DNA of 64,000 bases from Ascarosepion bandense (lineage: Eukaryota; Mollusca; Cephalopoda; Sepiida; Sepiidae). The notes beneath the pieces were generated by a model that had not been told where the DNA came from, searched no databases, and saw only the letters and a program-made list of their open reading frames with translations. Numbering within the stretch: position 1 is the stretch's first letter; each line of letters begins with the position of its first letter. The translations under genes and the position numbers were made by a program. Of this stretch, positions 21,017 to 32,111 are shown piece by piece. Location of the stretch: NCBI GenBank assembly GCA_037127315.1, contig JBBBDQ010000350.1, positions 4,910,001 through 4,974,000 of the forward strand. Reading direction: 5' to 3'.

Positions 21017-21655
21017 TTACCTTTTTTATCATTTCACCCCAAGCAAGGTAATACTGTCTCTGGTACGCAGTGGTGGTGGTGGTGGGGGGGGGGTCTATAT
21101 CAGAGAAGAGTAAAGGGTTACATAGAAGAAGAGCGAAGAAAAAGAGAGACCAAAGAGGAACCGATTATAGTGGTTGCCAAAGAATGTGCAAGGGAAGAAT
21201 GGGAATACTAGTGTGAAGAGAGTTGCTTGAGAGTAGAGTGAAAAAGAGAGAACAAGATTCAAGGGGGTGTTGGAGAAAGGATAACTATGGGAGTCAAGGA
21301 GATACGAGATAGTATGGACGTTGCATTTAAACTCTTGAAGATTGTAGCTATCAGGGAAGCAAGTATACGGAAGGGAGTTCCACAAGCGAAAAGTGTGAGA
21401 AAAGAAGCTGGTAGAGTAGAAATGGAAGCTGCATTTGGTTGTTTTAACTGTAAAAGGGTGGGATCTTTTTGCCAGTCTGGTTGCTCGAGTAAATTCTTAT
21501 AGAGAGGACACCAGGGATCTAAGCTCGTCAGAGCGGAAGCCATGAAAATATTAGAAGGTTGAGAAAGTGGCTGGAGTCGAGCTGCCAGGTCAGGATCGAT
21601 TACATTGCAGATTCTCTTCTGTATCCTGTCGTGAACCCCGAGATTAAATCACCGT
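21017..21655 (-). mobile_element. Jockey/CR1 LINE 3' part, decayed
   Basis: The minus strand carries the LINE 3' end (ATTTCACCCCAAGCAAGG seen on plus) and the ORF2 C-terminus broken into several frames: [20 protein letters not shown], then a shifted stretch back towards the HRR and LTSLDP codons. A G-run at 21078-21091 interrupts the 3' UTR. It abuts a plus-strand LINE piece at 21780. Confidence 0.8.
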
Positions 21656-21779
21656 GATGACTCCTTCCTGCCCACCGTCTTGTTATTGTTTCTGTTTTGA
21701 TGAACTTGATCTTGCGTCTTTTCTGCAATAAAATATTTAGTGAATACCTGACATACCCCTTTCTGTTTCTCATTAGCAT

Positions 21780-22012
21780 GGCTGATGCTAACCTTGAGAA
21801 GATTGTATTGTTGGGTCTGCTGATAAGAAATTTGGTCCACTGTGTCATGCTAGCAGTTTTCCTCTTTTGAATCTCTTACATATTTATAAGTCTATCATGG
21901 GTTCATACTTTGAAAATTGATGCCACATATGATCCGTTGCTCCTGCTGCATATGTAGAGATTCTTGATAAGATCCAAAGAAGAACAAGCAATGTTATTGG
22001 TGCTATTGCCAC
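21780..22012 (+). pseudogene. LINE ORF2 fragment, opposite strand to its neighbour
   Basis: Codons read KKFGPLCHASS, LLHIYKSI, CHIWSVAPA and LDKIQRRTSNVIG, the region between RT and C-terminus of the jockey/CR1 LINE. A stop replaces a codon before CHIW. It lies head-to-head with the minus-strand copy at 21017-21655. Confidence 0.7.
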
Positions 22013-22633
22013 TCCAAAGTCCAAATTTAAATTCTATGGCTGCCCCAAAGTTCAAATTTTGATATTTTATAAACGCCTTTTCCCCTCTCTTGTAAAGCCT
22101 TATTTTTTATCTTGCTATGTTTGATTGTAGTACATATGGCTTCTCGAGTTAAATCACTGAAAATTTTCATCACTTAACAATATTTGTAAAGCTTCTGTTT
22201 GTTCAAAAACTTATGACACATATTTTTTATATGATTAGGCTGGTAAGCATTTGATAAATAACAAAATCTTTCCTTTATTGCCAAAGATTGCATGAGTCAT
22301 TAAACATTTTGATCAGGGGAGGATCAAAATTAACATTCTAGTTTCATGACTCCTCTAAATGTCACGACACTTTTTCAGTCTTTTTGATCGACTCTAACCA
22401 ATATTTTAAATGGATATAAAACCTGGTTTCTTTATATATTTAACACTTTAATTTTATTACGATATATTTTTCCAGAAATTTAAAATTCCTTGCAATAAAT
22501 GATGAATAAATTTACGCTTTGTGCTACATGCAATAAAAAAACTTCAAATTAATAATGTTCAAGTCAATCGCATAAAAGAAAATGAGTGCGCGTATGTGTG
22601 TGCCTGTGTGTATTTATGCATAAACTTGCGTAA

Positions 22634-22636
<3 letters not shown>
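22013..22636. other. AT-rich, no feature recognised
   Basis: No repeat or gene identified. Confidence 0.4.

Positions 22637-22690
<54 letters not shown>
22637..22690. repeat. (GT)n microsatellite
   Basis: Uninterrupted GT run. Confidence 0.97.
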
Positions 22691-22692
<2 letters not shown>

Positions 22693-22794
22693 TACATAGG
22701 TTGGTAACGAGCATAAGACATAAAAGTAGGACTTCTAAACCCGAATACAAAAGTATCTTTAGCTAAAGCTAAATGCAAATAACAAGGAATTACA

Positions 22795-22797
<3 letters not shown>

Positions 22798-22842
<45 letters not shown>
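22798..22842. repeat. (TA)n microsatellite
   Basis: TA run ending exactly where the 5S-headed SINE starts. Confidence 0.95.
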
Positions 22843-22845
<3 letters not shown>

Positions 22846-22848
<3 letters not shown>

Positions 22849-23100
22849 ACACCGGTTCCCGCTCGATCACCGAAGTTAAGCAACGTTGAGCCTGGTCAGT
22901 ACTTAGGTGGTTGACCACTTGGGAATACCAGGTGCTGTTAGCATTCACGGATGTGCGGTGGATGTCGGCTTGGAGGGGGTAATCGGTGAGCCGAGTTCCA
23001 ATTTCAGTCGAGCACGCTGCATTCACTTGCGCACTGGTACCCTTGGGAAAGGTATTAATCCGTTCGTTCCCTCCAATTATGGGTTAAATAATTGAGGTCT
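22846..23100 (+). mobile_element. Chimeric 5S rRNA-tRNA SINE, best copy
   Basis: Bases 22852-22940 match 5S rRNA from the middle to its 3' end: GATCACCGAAGTTAAGCAAC (the 5S A box region), GCCTGGTCAGTACTTAG, GGGAATACCAGGTGCTGTTA. SINE-A follows directly: GATGTGCGGTGGATGTCGGC, a B-box-like GAGTTCCAATTTC, CTTGGGAAAGGTATTAATCC and TATGGGTTAAATAA. The 3' third of SINE-A is missing. Two RNA polymerase III promoters are thus fused; the 5S part probably drives transcription (inference). Confidence 0.85.
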
Positions 23101-24116
23101 GCTGTTCGTGCGATCTGTGGCAGTCATCTGCACCAATTGTTTGTTATCAGCAGTTCCAAGAAGTGTGGATGGTACTACACAATGCCTTCACCACTATAAA
23201 CAAATCTTTGTGCGGTTGTCTTGCTGGAAAAAGGTTGGACCCTCATACGTTGAACGCGACGGGAGAATCCATTATATATATATATATTATGTTTTAGAAC
23301 ATGTACATAATTTTTTCTATATATGTCCTCTTCTCTACAATCATATGGCTGTTTCAGTGTTTGGACTCAAGCACTTCATCGGGAGAAATAAAGGTTTGGA
23401 ATCATTCTCTGTTTATATTTGGTTCGTTGTTATCATGGGGGTTGGTTGGGGTTATTGGTAATTAAGTGAATGTGTCTCTCGTTTTGACCATTAGACTTTT
23501 GAAGAACCTGGTGAGTAAGTGTGAAATTGTTGATTAATGGTATTATCTGTTGGAATGCACGTTTTATCGGTCAGGTATATCTTTTGGTTAGAATTTCTAA
23601 GAGGGCGGCGTGTTGAGTTGTCATTTTTATGGTTGACTATCGTTTCATTGATTGATGTCTGCTGTTAGTGGGCCTAATTCATGTATTTACTTTGATTCTG
23701 TGTCTAGGTTTTCACTTAGGGGTTTCTTAGATCCAAGTGAAGAGGACTCAAGGTTTTTTTTTATTCTGGTACTCTGGCATTTATTTTATTATAAACAGTG
23801 CTCAATATAATGAGCATTATAGAGCTTAATATAATATAATTATATTATATTATATTATATTTGTGTTTGTGTGTGTGTATTTGTCATCCACATACAAGCC
23901 TGTTTTGCTGTATCCCACCTCATCAGTGTGACTAATTGCTTCTGGCAGGTATCAAAACTATCAGTAAAAATCCAGGATAATATTGGTAAATAATCTGAGA
24001 GAATACTAGTAATATCGTTTAAATATTGAAACTAATCCAACAGAGAGGTCAACAGAAACTTGATTAACAGAGCAGATATTTATATGTAAATTCAGATAAC
24101 AATTAAGGGGATAGCT

Positions 24117-24119
<3 letters not shown>
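23101..24119. other. Unassigned; one dispersed repeat piece
   Basis: Most is unrecognised. TGTCATCCACATACAAGCCT, then GCTGTATCCCACCTCATCAG near 23882-23930, matches the element at 44283-44500. A (TATAT)n patch lies at 23830-23860. Confidence 0.4.

Positions 24120-24200
<81 letters not shown>
24120..24200. repeat. (AC)n(AT)n microsatellite
   Basis: Long AC run followed by AT run. Confidence 0.97.
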
Positions 24201-24449
24201 TTATGTATATATATATTCAGAAGAAGAAAAAGGAGAAGAAGGAGAAGAAGAAATCAACCTTACACTAATTAGAAGTGCATAATGTTTTTGATAACTTTAA
24301 TAAAAAGATAAACGAAAAGTAAACAGTAAATTAGTGATATCCCCTGAAGATTGGATTGAGCTGTTGCTAAAGGGTCCGTCTATAAAACACTAGCGTTTAG
24401 ATGCTGGAGTTAACGTCAATCAGCCATTTAGAAAATATTATATTTGTAT

Positions 24450-24452
<3 letters not shown>

Positions 24453-24504
<52 letters not shown>

Positions 24505-24516
24505 GTACTTTTGCAT

Positions 24517-24558
<42 letters not shown>

Positions 24559-24623
24559 ATGTACATATAGTATGTACATGTTCTAAAATTATGTACATGT
24601 TCTAAAACATACTACTTTTGCAT

Positions 24624-24683
<60 letters not shown>

Positions 24684-24720
24684 ATGCAAAAGTATTGAAC
24701 GCAGTTTAGCAAATCCAGGA
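24453..24720. mobile_element. Tc1-like ends facing each other across (TA)n
   Basis: ACTTTTGCATAGTACTATAT appears at about 24487 and 24613, and its inverse AGTACTATGCAAAAGTATT at about 24677-24695, each abutting a (TA)n tract. AGTACTGTGCAAAAGTATT-type words are common Tc1/mariner termini (established). GTACATGTTCTAAAA is duplicated between them. No transposase. Confidence 0.6.
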
Positions 24721-25010
24721 ATACTTTTAGTAAGAAATAAATATATAAATGTCTTGAAGTGAAGTCGCTGGAAATAGCATATCCTTGTATATTTTTCTAG
24801 CTGAGTGGAGCTCAGAGCTAGTCTGACTTCTGATGCAGTAGTCTCTGGGTAAGTTCGGTATCTCTCAGTAACTTACGTATCAGTTCCGGTACTCTCCGCT
24901 CACTCAAACGGATCTCTACTATAACTCTGTGGCAGCTCTAGTAATTCACTATGGCAGAAGTATATGTATACTCCAGTCGAGTCCATTATCATATACACAT
25001 GAGAGATCCC

Positions 25011-25056
<46 letters not shown>
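24721..25056. other. Unassigned, ending in (TA)n at 25013-25056
   Basis: The segment at 24780-24960 is unrecognised. The TA tract abuts the Helitron at 25057. Confidence 0.4.
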
Positions 25057-25057
<1 letters not shown>

Positions 25058-25422
25058 TAGCAGTATAGCCCGGAGTTGATCGGGTGTAGTGAAAGCTTTA
25101 AAAGTAATCCAAGGTCCTGGAGCTCAGACTCTTTGGACGTTGGAACGAAAGACTAAAAAGCAATAGTTGTTTCCATTTAAAGCAAACCATAGACTGAAAG
25201 AGAAATGAATGGATGTAAGTCAAATTTTGATTTCCTCGTATCGATATCAAATAAGTTTTTTCGTTGTAAACTGAATTTTGAAGGCTAAATAAGTCCTCCG
25301 AGTAAATGGTATCATGGCTTAGATTAAGAACTAACTACTTAGAGCCAAACCCAAAGCAAAAACTAAAATAAAAGAGCTGAAAAAAAAAATACAGACACAC
25401 ACACACAAACACAAACATCTTC

Positions 25423-25457
<35 letters not shown>

Positions 25458-25487
25458 GCAAGGTGTTTGTGTGTGTGTGTGTGTCTG

Positions 25488-25544
<57 letters not shown>

Positions 25545-25803
25545 TCGATTTTCTGCACTACTGTAAGAACTGCAACCTTGAAACTTCTGAATATAGTTTC
25601 TTATGTCTTTGTCTATGAGTATATTTGATTAAAATCGGACCGGTCATTGTATAACCCGATATTTTTCGGTTATCGATTTTTTATATTTATCGGGGGTATC
25701 TCGACACAAAACCTAAGCTAAGAACACTCGCAGACTCTTCTAGTACAACAGTATAAAATTTCAAGAAAATCAGTTCAGCCATTTCGGAGTCTATAGGTAA
25801 CGG

Positions 25804-25851
<48 letters not shown>

Positions 25852-25878
25852 ACAAAGTTCCATTGATAAATAAGTTTA
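25057..25878 (-). mobile_element. Helitron-like element, long form
   Basis: It starts (its 3' end) with CTAG, CAGTATAGCCCGGAGTTGAT, then carries the long internal segment shared with 40054-40795 (GACTAAAAAGCAATAGTTGT, GGTATCATGGCTTAGA, GCCAAACCCAAAGCAAAAAC), microsatellites, the ATCGATTTTCTGCACTACTG segment and AAGTTCCATTGATAAATAAG at its 5' end. The 5' TC is mutated. Non-coding. Confidence 0.8.
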
Positions 25879-26553
25879 TATTGTGGTGATACCGACCGAA
25901 CAAAAGCGATGAACCGGATGTGTTCTCTCTTACAACTAAAAGTCAAATGAATAAAAATCGTCGTGCGCATTCGAGTTCGCGCAGATGTTCCGGTTGAAAA
26001 ATAAAAATTAATCAAAGATCAAATTACCAATTTTATTTATCAGCCAATGAGAAGCCCGGATCCAAATACAAGGAAGAAATTCGAAACGAGCCAGTTGATC
26101 CAAAAATGCTGCTATAAAAAGCAAAGACTAAGCATCAAAAAACACAGGCACAGACAGTAGAGAAGATAGTAATTAGTTTCTTCCTTGACCTATGTCAAGC
26201 TGCTACTATGCTCGCCTTCTTCTTCCTTCTTCTTCCGCACCTGTTCTCAAAGTACTAACTGACCCTTTCTAAGACATTCCACACAAACCAACTCATTGAC
26301 CTTAGAAACGGCAACTCCTAAACGAACATTCAATCATATACCTCCGCTTCCACATTACTAAGCCTCATTTCTTCTTTCAGGAGTATTATATTTCCATTAA
26401 CAAAATTTAACCTGGCCGTGGTACCCAAATCCCTTTTTTCATTATTATTCATCACAAATTTTAACGGACATTGTACACAATCTAAGCACCTTTGTCTTTG
26501 CCATAAACAAATTTTAAAAGTCGTGTTCGGATCACGTCGGAAGAAAATATACC

Positions 26554-26557
<4 letters not shown>
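25879..26557. other. Unassigned; TATA-like element inside
   Basis: Less AT-rich, unrecognised. Pyrimidine-rich from 26200 with CTTCTTCCTTCTTCTTCC; TTTCTTCTTTCAG at about 26370 looks like a splice acceptor but has no exon context. Confidence 0.3.
26113..26121 (+). promoter_or_regulatory. TATA-box-like TATAAAAAG
   Basis: A consensus-like TATA element in a less AT-rich context. A start site near 26140 would precede short ATGs only. It could belong to an unrecognised LTR, or be chance. Confidence 0.2.
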
Positions 26558-26631
<74 letters not shown>

Positions 26632-26930
26632 TTTATTAATAAATTATAACATTGGTATGTTACAATAAGTGATGTGGTTATTTCAAAATGAATGGCTTTA
26701 AAAGGTTAAGAACAAGCAAGACCTCTTTCATCAGGGAGGCATTATTGTATGTACAATGTGGACCAATCAGAGTAAAGCAACTTTTACTTTGGAGAATATG
26801 TAAAACCATTCATTTTGAAATAACCACATCACTTGATAAGACACAAAAAGTGTCGCAACAAAATAGCTACTTTTTGTAGTGATATTGTAACATATCAATG
26901 TTATAATTTATTAATAAATATTATTATTAG
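26558..26930. mobile_element. Fold-back repeat beside (TA)n(TAA)n
   Basis: The left arm 26619-26695 and right arm 26806-26928 are reverse complements (ATGTGGTTATTTCAAAATGA on the left). The right arm is split by about 46 extra bases (26834-26879) that hold two small hairpins, GACACAAAAAGTGTC and CTACTTTTTGTAG. A (TA)n tract at 26558-26610 adjoins the left arm. Not coding. Confidence 0.8.
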
Positions 26931-27005
26931 CTCTACTTTGTATTGAGCACTTTTTTAAAAATAGTGTTTCTTTGGATGGGGAATATTATTCCACCCATAC
27001 TTGGT

Positions 27006-27036
<31 letters not shown>

Positions 27037-27799
27037 GTGTGTGTGTGTGTGTGTGTGTAAATGTGTGAAATTATAATGGTTTTTAGTGCTAAAATTGCTG
27101 ATTTTTTAGTGGTTTACTGGTGTAAAGGCATTTCATGCAAGTTTATTTCTTATTCGATATCAAGATAAGAATAAAACGCTGATAGCATTATTGTAGAGAA
27201 ACGCACAAAGAAATCAAATTGCACTAAACTTCTTATAAGTTCAGAATGTTTGGAAAATAACAACCGAGAACAACCAAATGACCCCAAAAACTGGAGACAT
27301 TGCAATAATACTTTCACGAGACTTTGAAGTCTGCATGACTGAAATAACATCGCTAGGCATAAGTCACAAGTTTCTCAGTATTAACTGAATAGATAATATA
27401 TAATATCACACATTGAATGCTGGGGTTAATAAAAATGTGCTCAATGCTGTATAACGGAGCTATAAACTATATATTAATAGATATACATTTATTTTAATTA
27501 AGACTTAATTTAACATCTGAAGATTGCTTGTGCATGAAAGTGAAATCGTGCTATTGGTGACAAAATTATATATATATATATATATATAAACACAAACGTA
27601 TAACTATAATCGTTTCGAAAAACTCTCCGCGTATCTACGTGGAAGGAAAAAATAGTTGTAAAAAAAAAAAAGAGCTAAGCACATAAACATCAGCCAAAAC
27701 GGATTCGGACCGAGTCAGCACGTAGCCCAAAGAAAAAACCCGAGACGAGTAATCAACTAACAAAAACGTGCTCCATACTTAAGCAGAGCAGAATCAGAC

Positions 27800-27863
<64 letters not shown>

Positions 27864-27995
27864 GCTTGTATAGTGGATATATATTTGTATTTTTTCTTGT
27901 TAAAGCATTTGCTGAGTAAATCAAAGAAAATTACTTTAATTAAATTTTTTATTTTCTGTCATTATGCCCCATAAAAGATAAAATAGTTCTTGTCC
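26931..27995. other. Microsatellites and unassigned AT-rich DNA
   Basis: (TA)n(TG)n at 27007-27058, short (TA)n at 27569-27589 and long (TA)n at 27803-27860. Between them nothing was identified. Confidence 0.45.
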
Positions 27996-28018
27996 TAATA
28001 CTTTTGCACAGTACTATA
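27900..28018 (-). mobile_element. Tc1/mariner-like terminus
   Basis: Minus strand reads CAGTACTGTGCAAAAGTATT then AGGACAAGAAC directly after TA, as in Tc1-type ends. The inner part decays into AT-rich DNA before about 27900. No second end or transposase found. Confidence 0.45.
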
Positions 28019-28028
28019 TATATATATA

Positions 28029-28525
28029 CTAGCAGTATAGCCCGGCGTTGCTCGGGTGTAATGAAAGCTTTAAAACGAATCCATGGTCCTGGAGCTCAGG
28101 CTCTTTGGACGTTGTTTTCAGTTAAAGCGAAACCGTAAACTGAAAGAAAAATGAATGGATGTAAATCAAATTTTGGCTTCCTGGTATCAATATCAAATTT
28201 TCTGCACTATTGTAAGAACTGCAACCTTGAAACTTCTGAATATCGTTTCTTATGTCTTTGTCTATGAGTGTATCAAATTTGATTAAAATACGAACACTCT
28301 ATCTATAACCCGATTTTTTCGATTATCGATATTCGATATTTATCGGGAGTACCTCGACACAAAACCTAGCTAAGAACACTCGCAGACGCTTATAGTACAA
28401 CTGTGTAAATTTTCAAGAAAATCGGTTTAACCGTTTCGGAGTCTATAGGTAACGGATACACATACACACACAGACACACAGACACACAAACACAGAGACA
28501 AAGTTCCATTTATAAATAAGTTTAG

Positions 28526-28526
<1 letters not shown>
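28029..28526 (-). mobile_element. Helitron-like element, short form
   Basis: Begins CTAGCAGTATAGCCCGGCGT, TGCTCGGGTGTAATG and ends AAGTTCCATTTATAAATAAG, TTTAGA, followed by T. On the minus strand this is 5' TCTAAAC ... CTAG 3' between A and T. Hairpin-forming CCCGGCGTTGCTCGGG is intact. The middle microsatellite block of the long form is absent. Non-coding. Confidence 0.85.
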
Positions 28527-28572
<46 letters not shown>

Positions 28573-28955
28573 ACGATGTCGATGTTAAAGACGTGTTGTA
28601 TAGGACATAGAATATGATATCAAAATAGATAAAAAATAAATTTATTAATCGTGTGCTTACGTTTTTTTTCATGTCATCTGGTAATTTCTGTATTCTGTGA
28701 AAGAAAATTTAAAAACAAAAGACTTCTCTAACGAGTAGGAAACAATTGAAATGAAAATCCACTCAAATCAGAATGTCGCCATTTTCTGAAGTGTTTCCTG
28801 CAAACACACCTTTTGATTGTTACGATTCCCTAAGTAGTAAAATTCATTATATTTTAATTAATATTCAATATATTTTTTAAATAAGTCTTTGTAAACATTT
28901 AACGGAGACAGAAGAAACACAATTTCCATCGCAATTAAATATTCTTCTCTTTTTC
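28527..28955. other. (TA)n then unassigned AT-rich DNA
   Basis: TA tract at 28528-28569; the rest has no identified feature. Confidence 0.4.
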
Positions 28956-28957
28956 TA

Positions 28958-29695
28958 TATGCTGTGTCTCTTCAGGACGTAGGCAACCATGGCCATCCAC
29001 ATCTTCCCATTTCTTGTAGCTCTTAACAACCTTTCTCTTGTCATCCCTCCCAAACCCTGCTCTTCCTTCCATTTGCACAAGTCCATCAAGTACGTCATGC
29101 GTTTCTTTTCTCTGTTTCTTTTTCCCTCTATCCGTCCTGTAAGTATCAGATTCTCCAAGCCTTCCTTCTTCATGATATGTCCCAGGATCTTCAGCTATCT
29201 CTTCTTGATGTTAAGTATACGTTTCCTTTTTGTTTCCATCTTCTCACAAACTTCGGTCCAATATAATATTCTCAGCAATTTTTATAGAACCACATTTCGG
29301 TTGCTTCAAGTCTTTCTTTCATCCTTGATGAGATTGTCCAGCCTTCGCTACCATATTGGCATCACATAACAGTTCAGTTCCTCTTTTTTTCTTTTGTTTT
29401 CAACGAAATTTTCCCATCTCTTAATACTGTGCTTAGCTTTTGGAATGCATGCTTCGAATCTCAGTGTCGCACTTACCGCCGTTAGAACACATTTCGGGCA
29501 TTTAAATTTCTGTACCTGCTCCATTTTAGTATCGCCTGCCTGTAGTTGGCATTTTGGGCTCCTCTTTTTGTTGATGACTATGCATTCAGTTTTCTTGTAG
29601 TTTATATATAGTCCTTTCTTTTCTCTTTCTTTAGCGACCTTTTGTAAAAGGTCGTGTAGTTTCCTTGGTATTTCCTAAATCTATAGTTTTTATTT
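28958..29695 (-). pseudogene. RTE-type LINE ORF, C-terminal half
   Basis: From the 3' end upwards the minus strand gives VAYVLKRHSI, LLRATRNGKMW, GLENLILTGRIEGKRN (one open frame 28955-29173), then KKEELNCYVMP and KAKHSIKRWENF, QVQKFKCPKC, KKTECMVIN-like codons up to about 29690. These follow RTE order after the RT core. Stops and frameshifts break it. A CATATAGAAAAAGAGAAG tail follows the stop. Confidence 0.85.
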
Positions 29696-29772
29696 TTGTC
29701 CTACACTAGACAAATTCTCCGTTTAATTTATTGTTATTCACGTACTTATGGACAGTAATAGATATGTTCAAA

Positions 29773-30112
29773 TCTAAACTTATTTATAAATGAAACTTTG
29801 TCTCTGTGTGTGTGTGTGTGTGTGTGTGTCTCAGTGTGTGTGTGTGTGTATATCCGTTACCTATAGACACCGAAACGGCTGAACCGATTTTCTTGAAAAT
29901 TTACACAGTTGTACTATAAGCGTCTGCGAGTGTTCATAGCTAAGGTTTGTGTCGAGATACCCCCGATAAATATCGAAAATCGATAAACGAAAAATCGGGT
30001 TATAGAAGGAGTGTTCCGATTTTAATAAAATTTGATCACTCATAGACAAAGACATAAGAAACGATATTCAGAAGTTTCAAGGTTGCAGTTCTTACAATAG
30101 TACAGAAAATCG

Positions 30113-30161
<49 letters not shown>

Positions 30162-30328
30162 GGCAAGATTTTTGTGTGTGTGTCTGTTTGTCTGTATGTC
30201 CTTTATACAAATCCACAATTTTTATCCGATTCTCACCAAATATTCTTTAAGCTGACTCTGAGCTCCAGGACCATAGATTAGTTTTAAAGCTTTCCTTACA
30301 CCCGAGCAACGCCGGGCTATACTGCTAG
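29773..30328 (+). mobile_element. Helitron-like element
   Basis: Starts TCTAAACTTATTTATAAATG after A, has (GT)n, CCGTTACCTATAGACACCGA, an internal (TA)n (30117-30158), CAAATCCACAATTTTTATCC, and ends CCCGAGCAACGCCGGGC ... CTAG before T. All terminal hallmarks are intact. Non-coding. Confidence 0.88.
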
Positions 30329-31035
30329 TCCTTATATAATGCTTTGGATTCCATGGAGAGCGTCTAGTGTGTTCTTACTGTCTAGTAGTTCTTTACTAGC
30401 AGTTATTTACTTCACTTAGCTTGCGAATCTACTCTTTGATGATATTATAAATCTTACTATTTATTTTCAATCTGCGTTTGGGTTATTATGAAGCTATAGG
30501 GAAGAAGGTTAATGTTTGTTTTATTGATTAAGCCTTGTGTCATGCGTAACCGAACTCCTTACAACTTACAGATTATTCGTAATCATCAGAAGGTTGTCAA
30601 CAGGTTGGAGGTTGGAAATGTGGATTAGTTGAAGAATAAAAGAATACATTTTGCAGGTTAAAATAGAAATTTATTGATTGAAAAGGATAAATGTTTAGAA
30701 GTTAATGTTCAATTAGAAACTGTTGTAATGGAAGAACCTGTCTCCCCACCTAGCAATGGACTGTCACCCATTATAAATACACCACGCAGTAGATTACGAG
30801 AGAGCTGATGACCGGAAGAAGACCAAGAACGGACGGAAGTACTCTACGCTCCATTTTTGTAAAGGGTGGCTATTGTGTGGACTCTTAATATTTGCACCTT
30901 TAGTACTGTGTGTTCCTTAATCTTTACCAGTCGGACAAACCCCTTATTTGTTTGCATCGTATTTTCACGACACAACAAAAACATTATTAAAAAGCTAAGT
31001 GTAGAGTTCGTAGTAGTAACTTGTTGGAAAGAGTT
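30329..31035. other. No feature recognised
   Basis: Mostly AT-rich. The part at 30720-30860 is less AT-rich and has short open codons (EEPVSPPSNGLSPI) ending in a stop, of unknown origin. Confidence 0.35.
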
Positions 31036-31220
31036 TATGCGTATGTATGTATGTATGTATGTATGTATGTATGCATGTATGCATGTATGTATGTATGTAT
31101 GTATGTTATGTATGTAATGTATGTATGTATGTAATGTATGTATGTATGTATGTAATGTATGTATGTATGTATGTATGTAATGTATGTATGTAATGTATGT
31201 AATGTATGTATGTAATGTAT
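31036..31220. repeat. (ATGT)n tetranucleotide array
   Basis: ATGT repeats with single-base slips (ATGTAATGT). Long Ile/Thr/His/Tyr-type frames across it are artefacts. Confidence 0.95.
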
Positions 31221-31535
31221 GTGCGTTGCGGTACAGTGGATATCGGCTCGGAACGAGAAACCGGGGAGCCGAGTTCGAATTCCAGTTGAATCCATTGTAT
31301 TTACTTACGCGCAAATACCCTTGGGAGAGGTATTAATCCGTCTCTTCCTTCCGGTTATGGGTTAAATAGCAGGACAGATTGGGTTCTATAGCCTTGGTCG
31401 GCAACCAGTCTACCACAGAAAGCAATGGCAACCTACTGAGGGATAATCTTCTGCCCAGTCAGTCATGTCTCTTTCGAGACATGATCGCCCAAGCGTGTAT
31501 CACGTATGGCATTTAACTGACTGACTGACTGATGT
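31221..31535 (+). mobile_element. SINE-A, full length
   Basis: Head GTGCGTTGCGGTACAGTGGA (A box), B box GAGTTCGAATTCC, body with GCGCAAATACCCTTGGGAGA and TATGGGTTAAATAGCAG, hairpin CATGTCTCTTTCGAGACATG, and a (ACTG)n tail. It inserted in the ATGT array, which continues on the far side (31532-31550). Confidence 0.92.
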
Positions 31536-32111
31536 ATGTATGTATGTATGAACATTTGGGTAGGAGTGAAGTATTCGCTCAGTCTTAAAAGGTTCCGTGC
31601 AGTTATCAAGTAGACGGGTGAACGACGAAGAAGGCGGTGACAGGTGAGAGGTGAGAAAGAAAGAGAGAGAGAGACAATAATAATACAATCGCTTGACGTT
31701 TGTCAAGGGTATGTGTCAACTACACTCATCTCATTTCTTTCAGATTGACTTCCTCGTTTTTTATTTTGTTTGGGAATTCACTCCCGGATGTGATTCTGGT
31801 TATTTATTGGACGACAAACATTTAGCATCGAAGTTTGTGAAATTTTGCAAGTTTTGTGTGTGTTAAGCAAAGTTTGTAAATTTAAAAAAAAAATCGTTTA
31901 TTTCTAATAATAAGTCAGACTTGAACTTTAACGTATAACTTGTTTTGTTCACCACATATAGGTCCTCGTTCAAATAATAGAGTGTAATTCTGTGTATCTT
32001 TTTTGTTTCAGTAGTAAAAATATGTGTTGTGTGTGTGTGTTTATTTTGTTTATTGTTTTTGCCGTTTTTTTCTAGTTATTTGTTTTTCATCATGAGCTCC
32101 GTCTTAATGAG
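31536..32111. other. Unassigned flank of a Gypsy remnant
   Basis: GAACTTTAACGTATAACTTG at about 31923 recurs as GAATTTTAACGTATAACTTG at about 32600, in the same direction, so a ~45-bp direct repeat brackets the Gypsy remnant. It may be LTR-derived. Confidence 0.35.

Noticed and set aside
20085..23100. 5S rRNA genes
   Set aside because: The 5S parts lack the 5' third or key bases, are mutated, and run into a SINE body without a T-run terminator.
28989..29369. 126-codon plus frame
   Set aside because: Antisense of the RTE C-terminal region on the minus strand.
31035..31314. Coding frames across the ATGT array
   Set aside because: A tetranucleotide repeat yields a 4-residue periodic peptide; no independent support.
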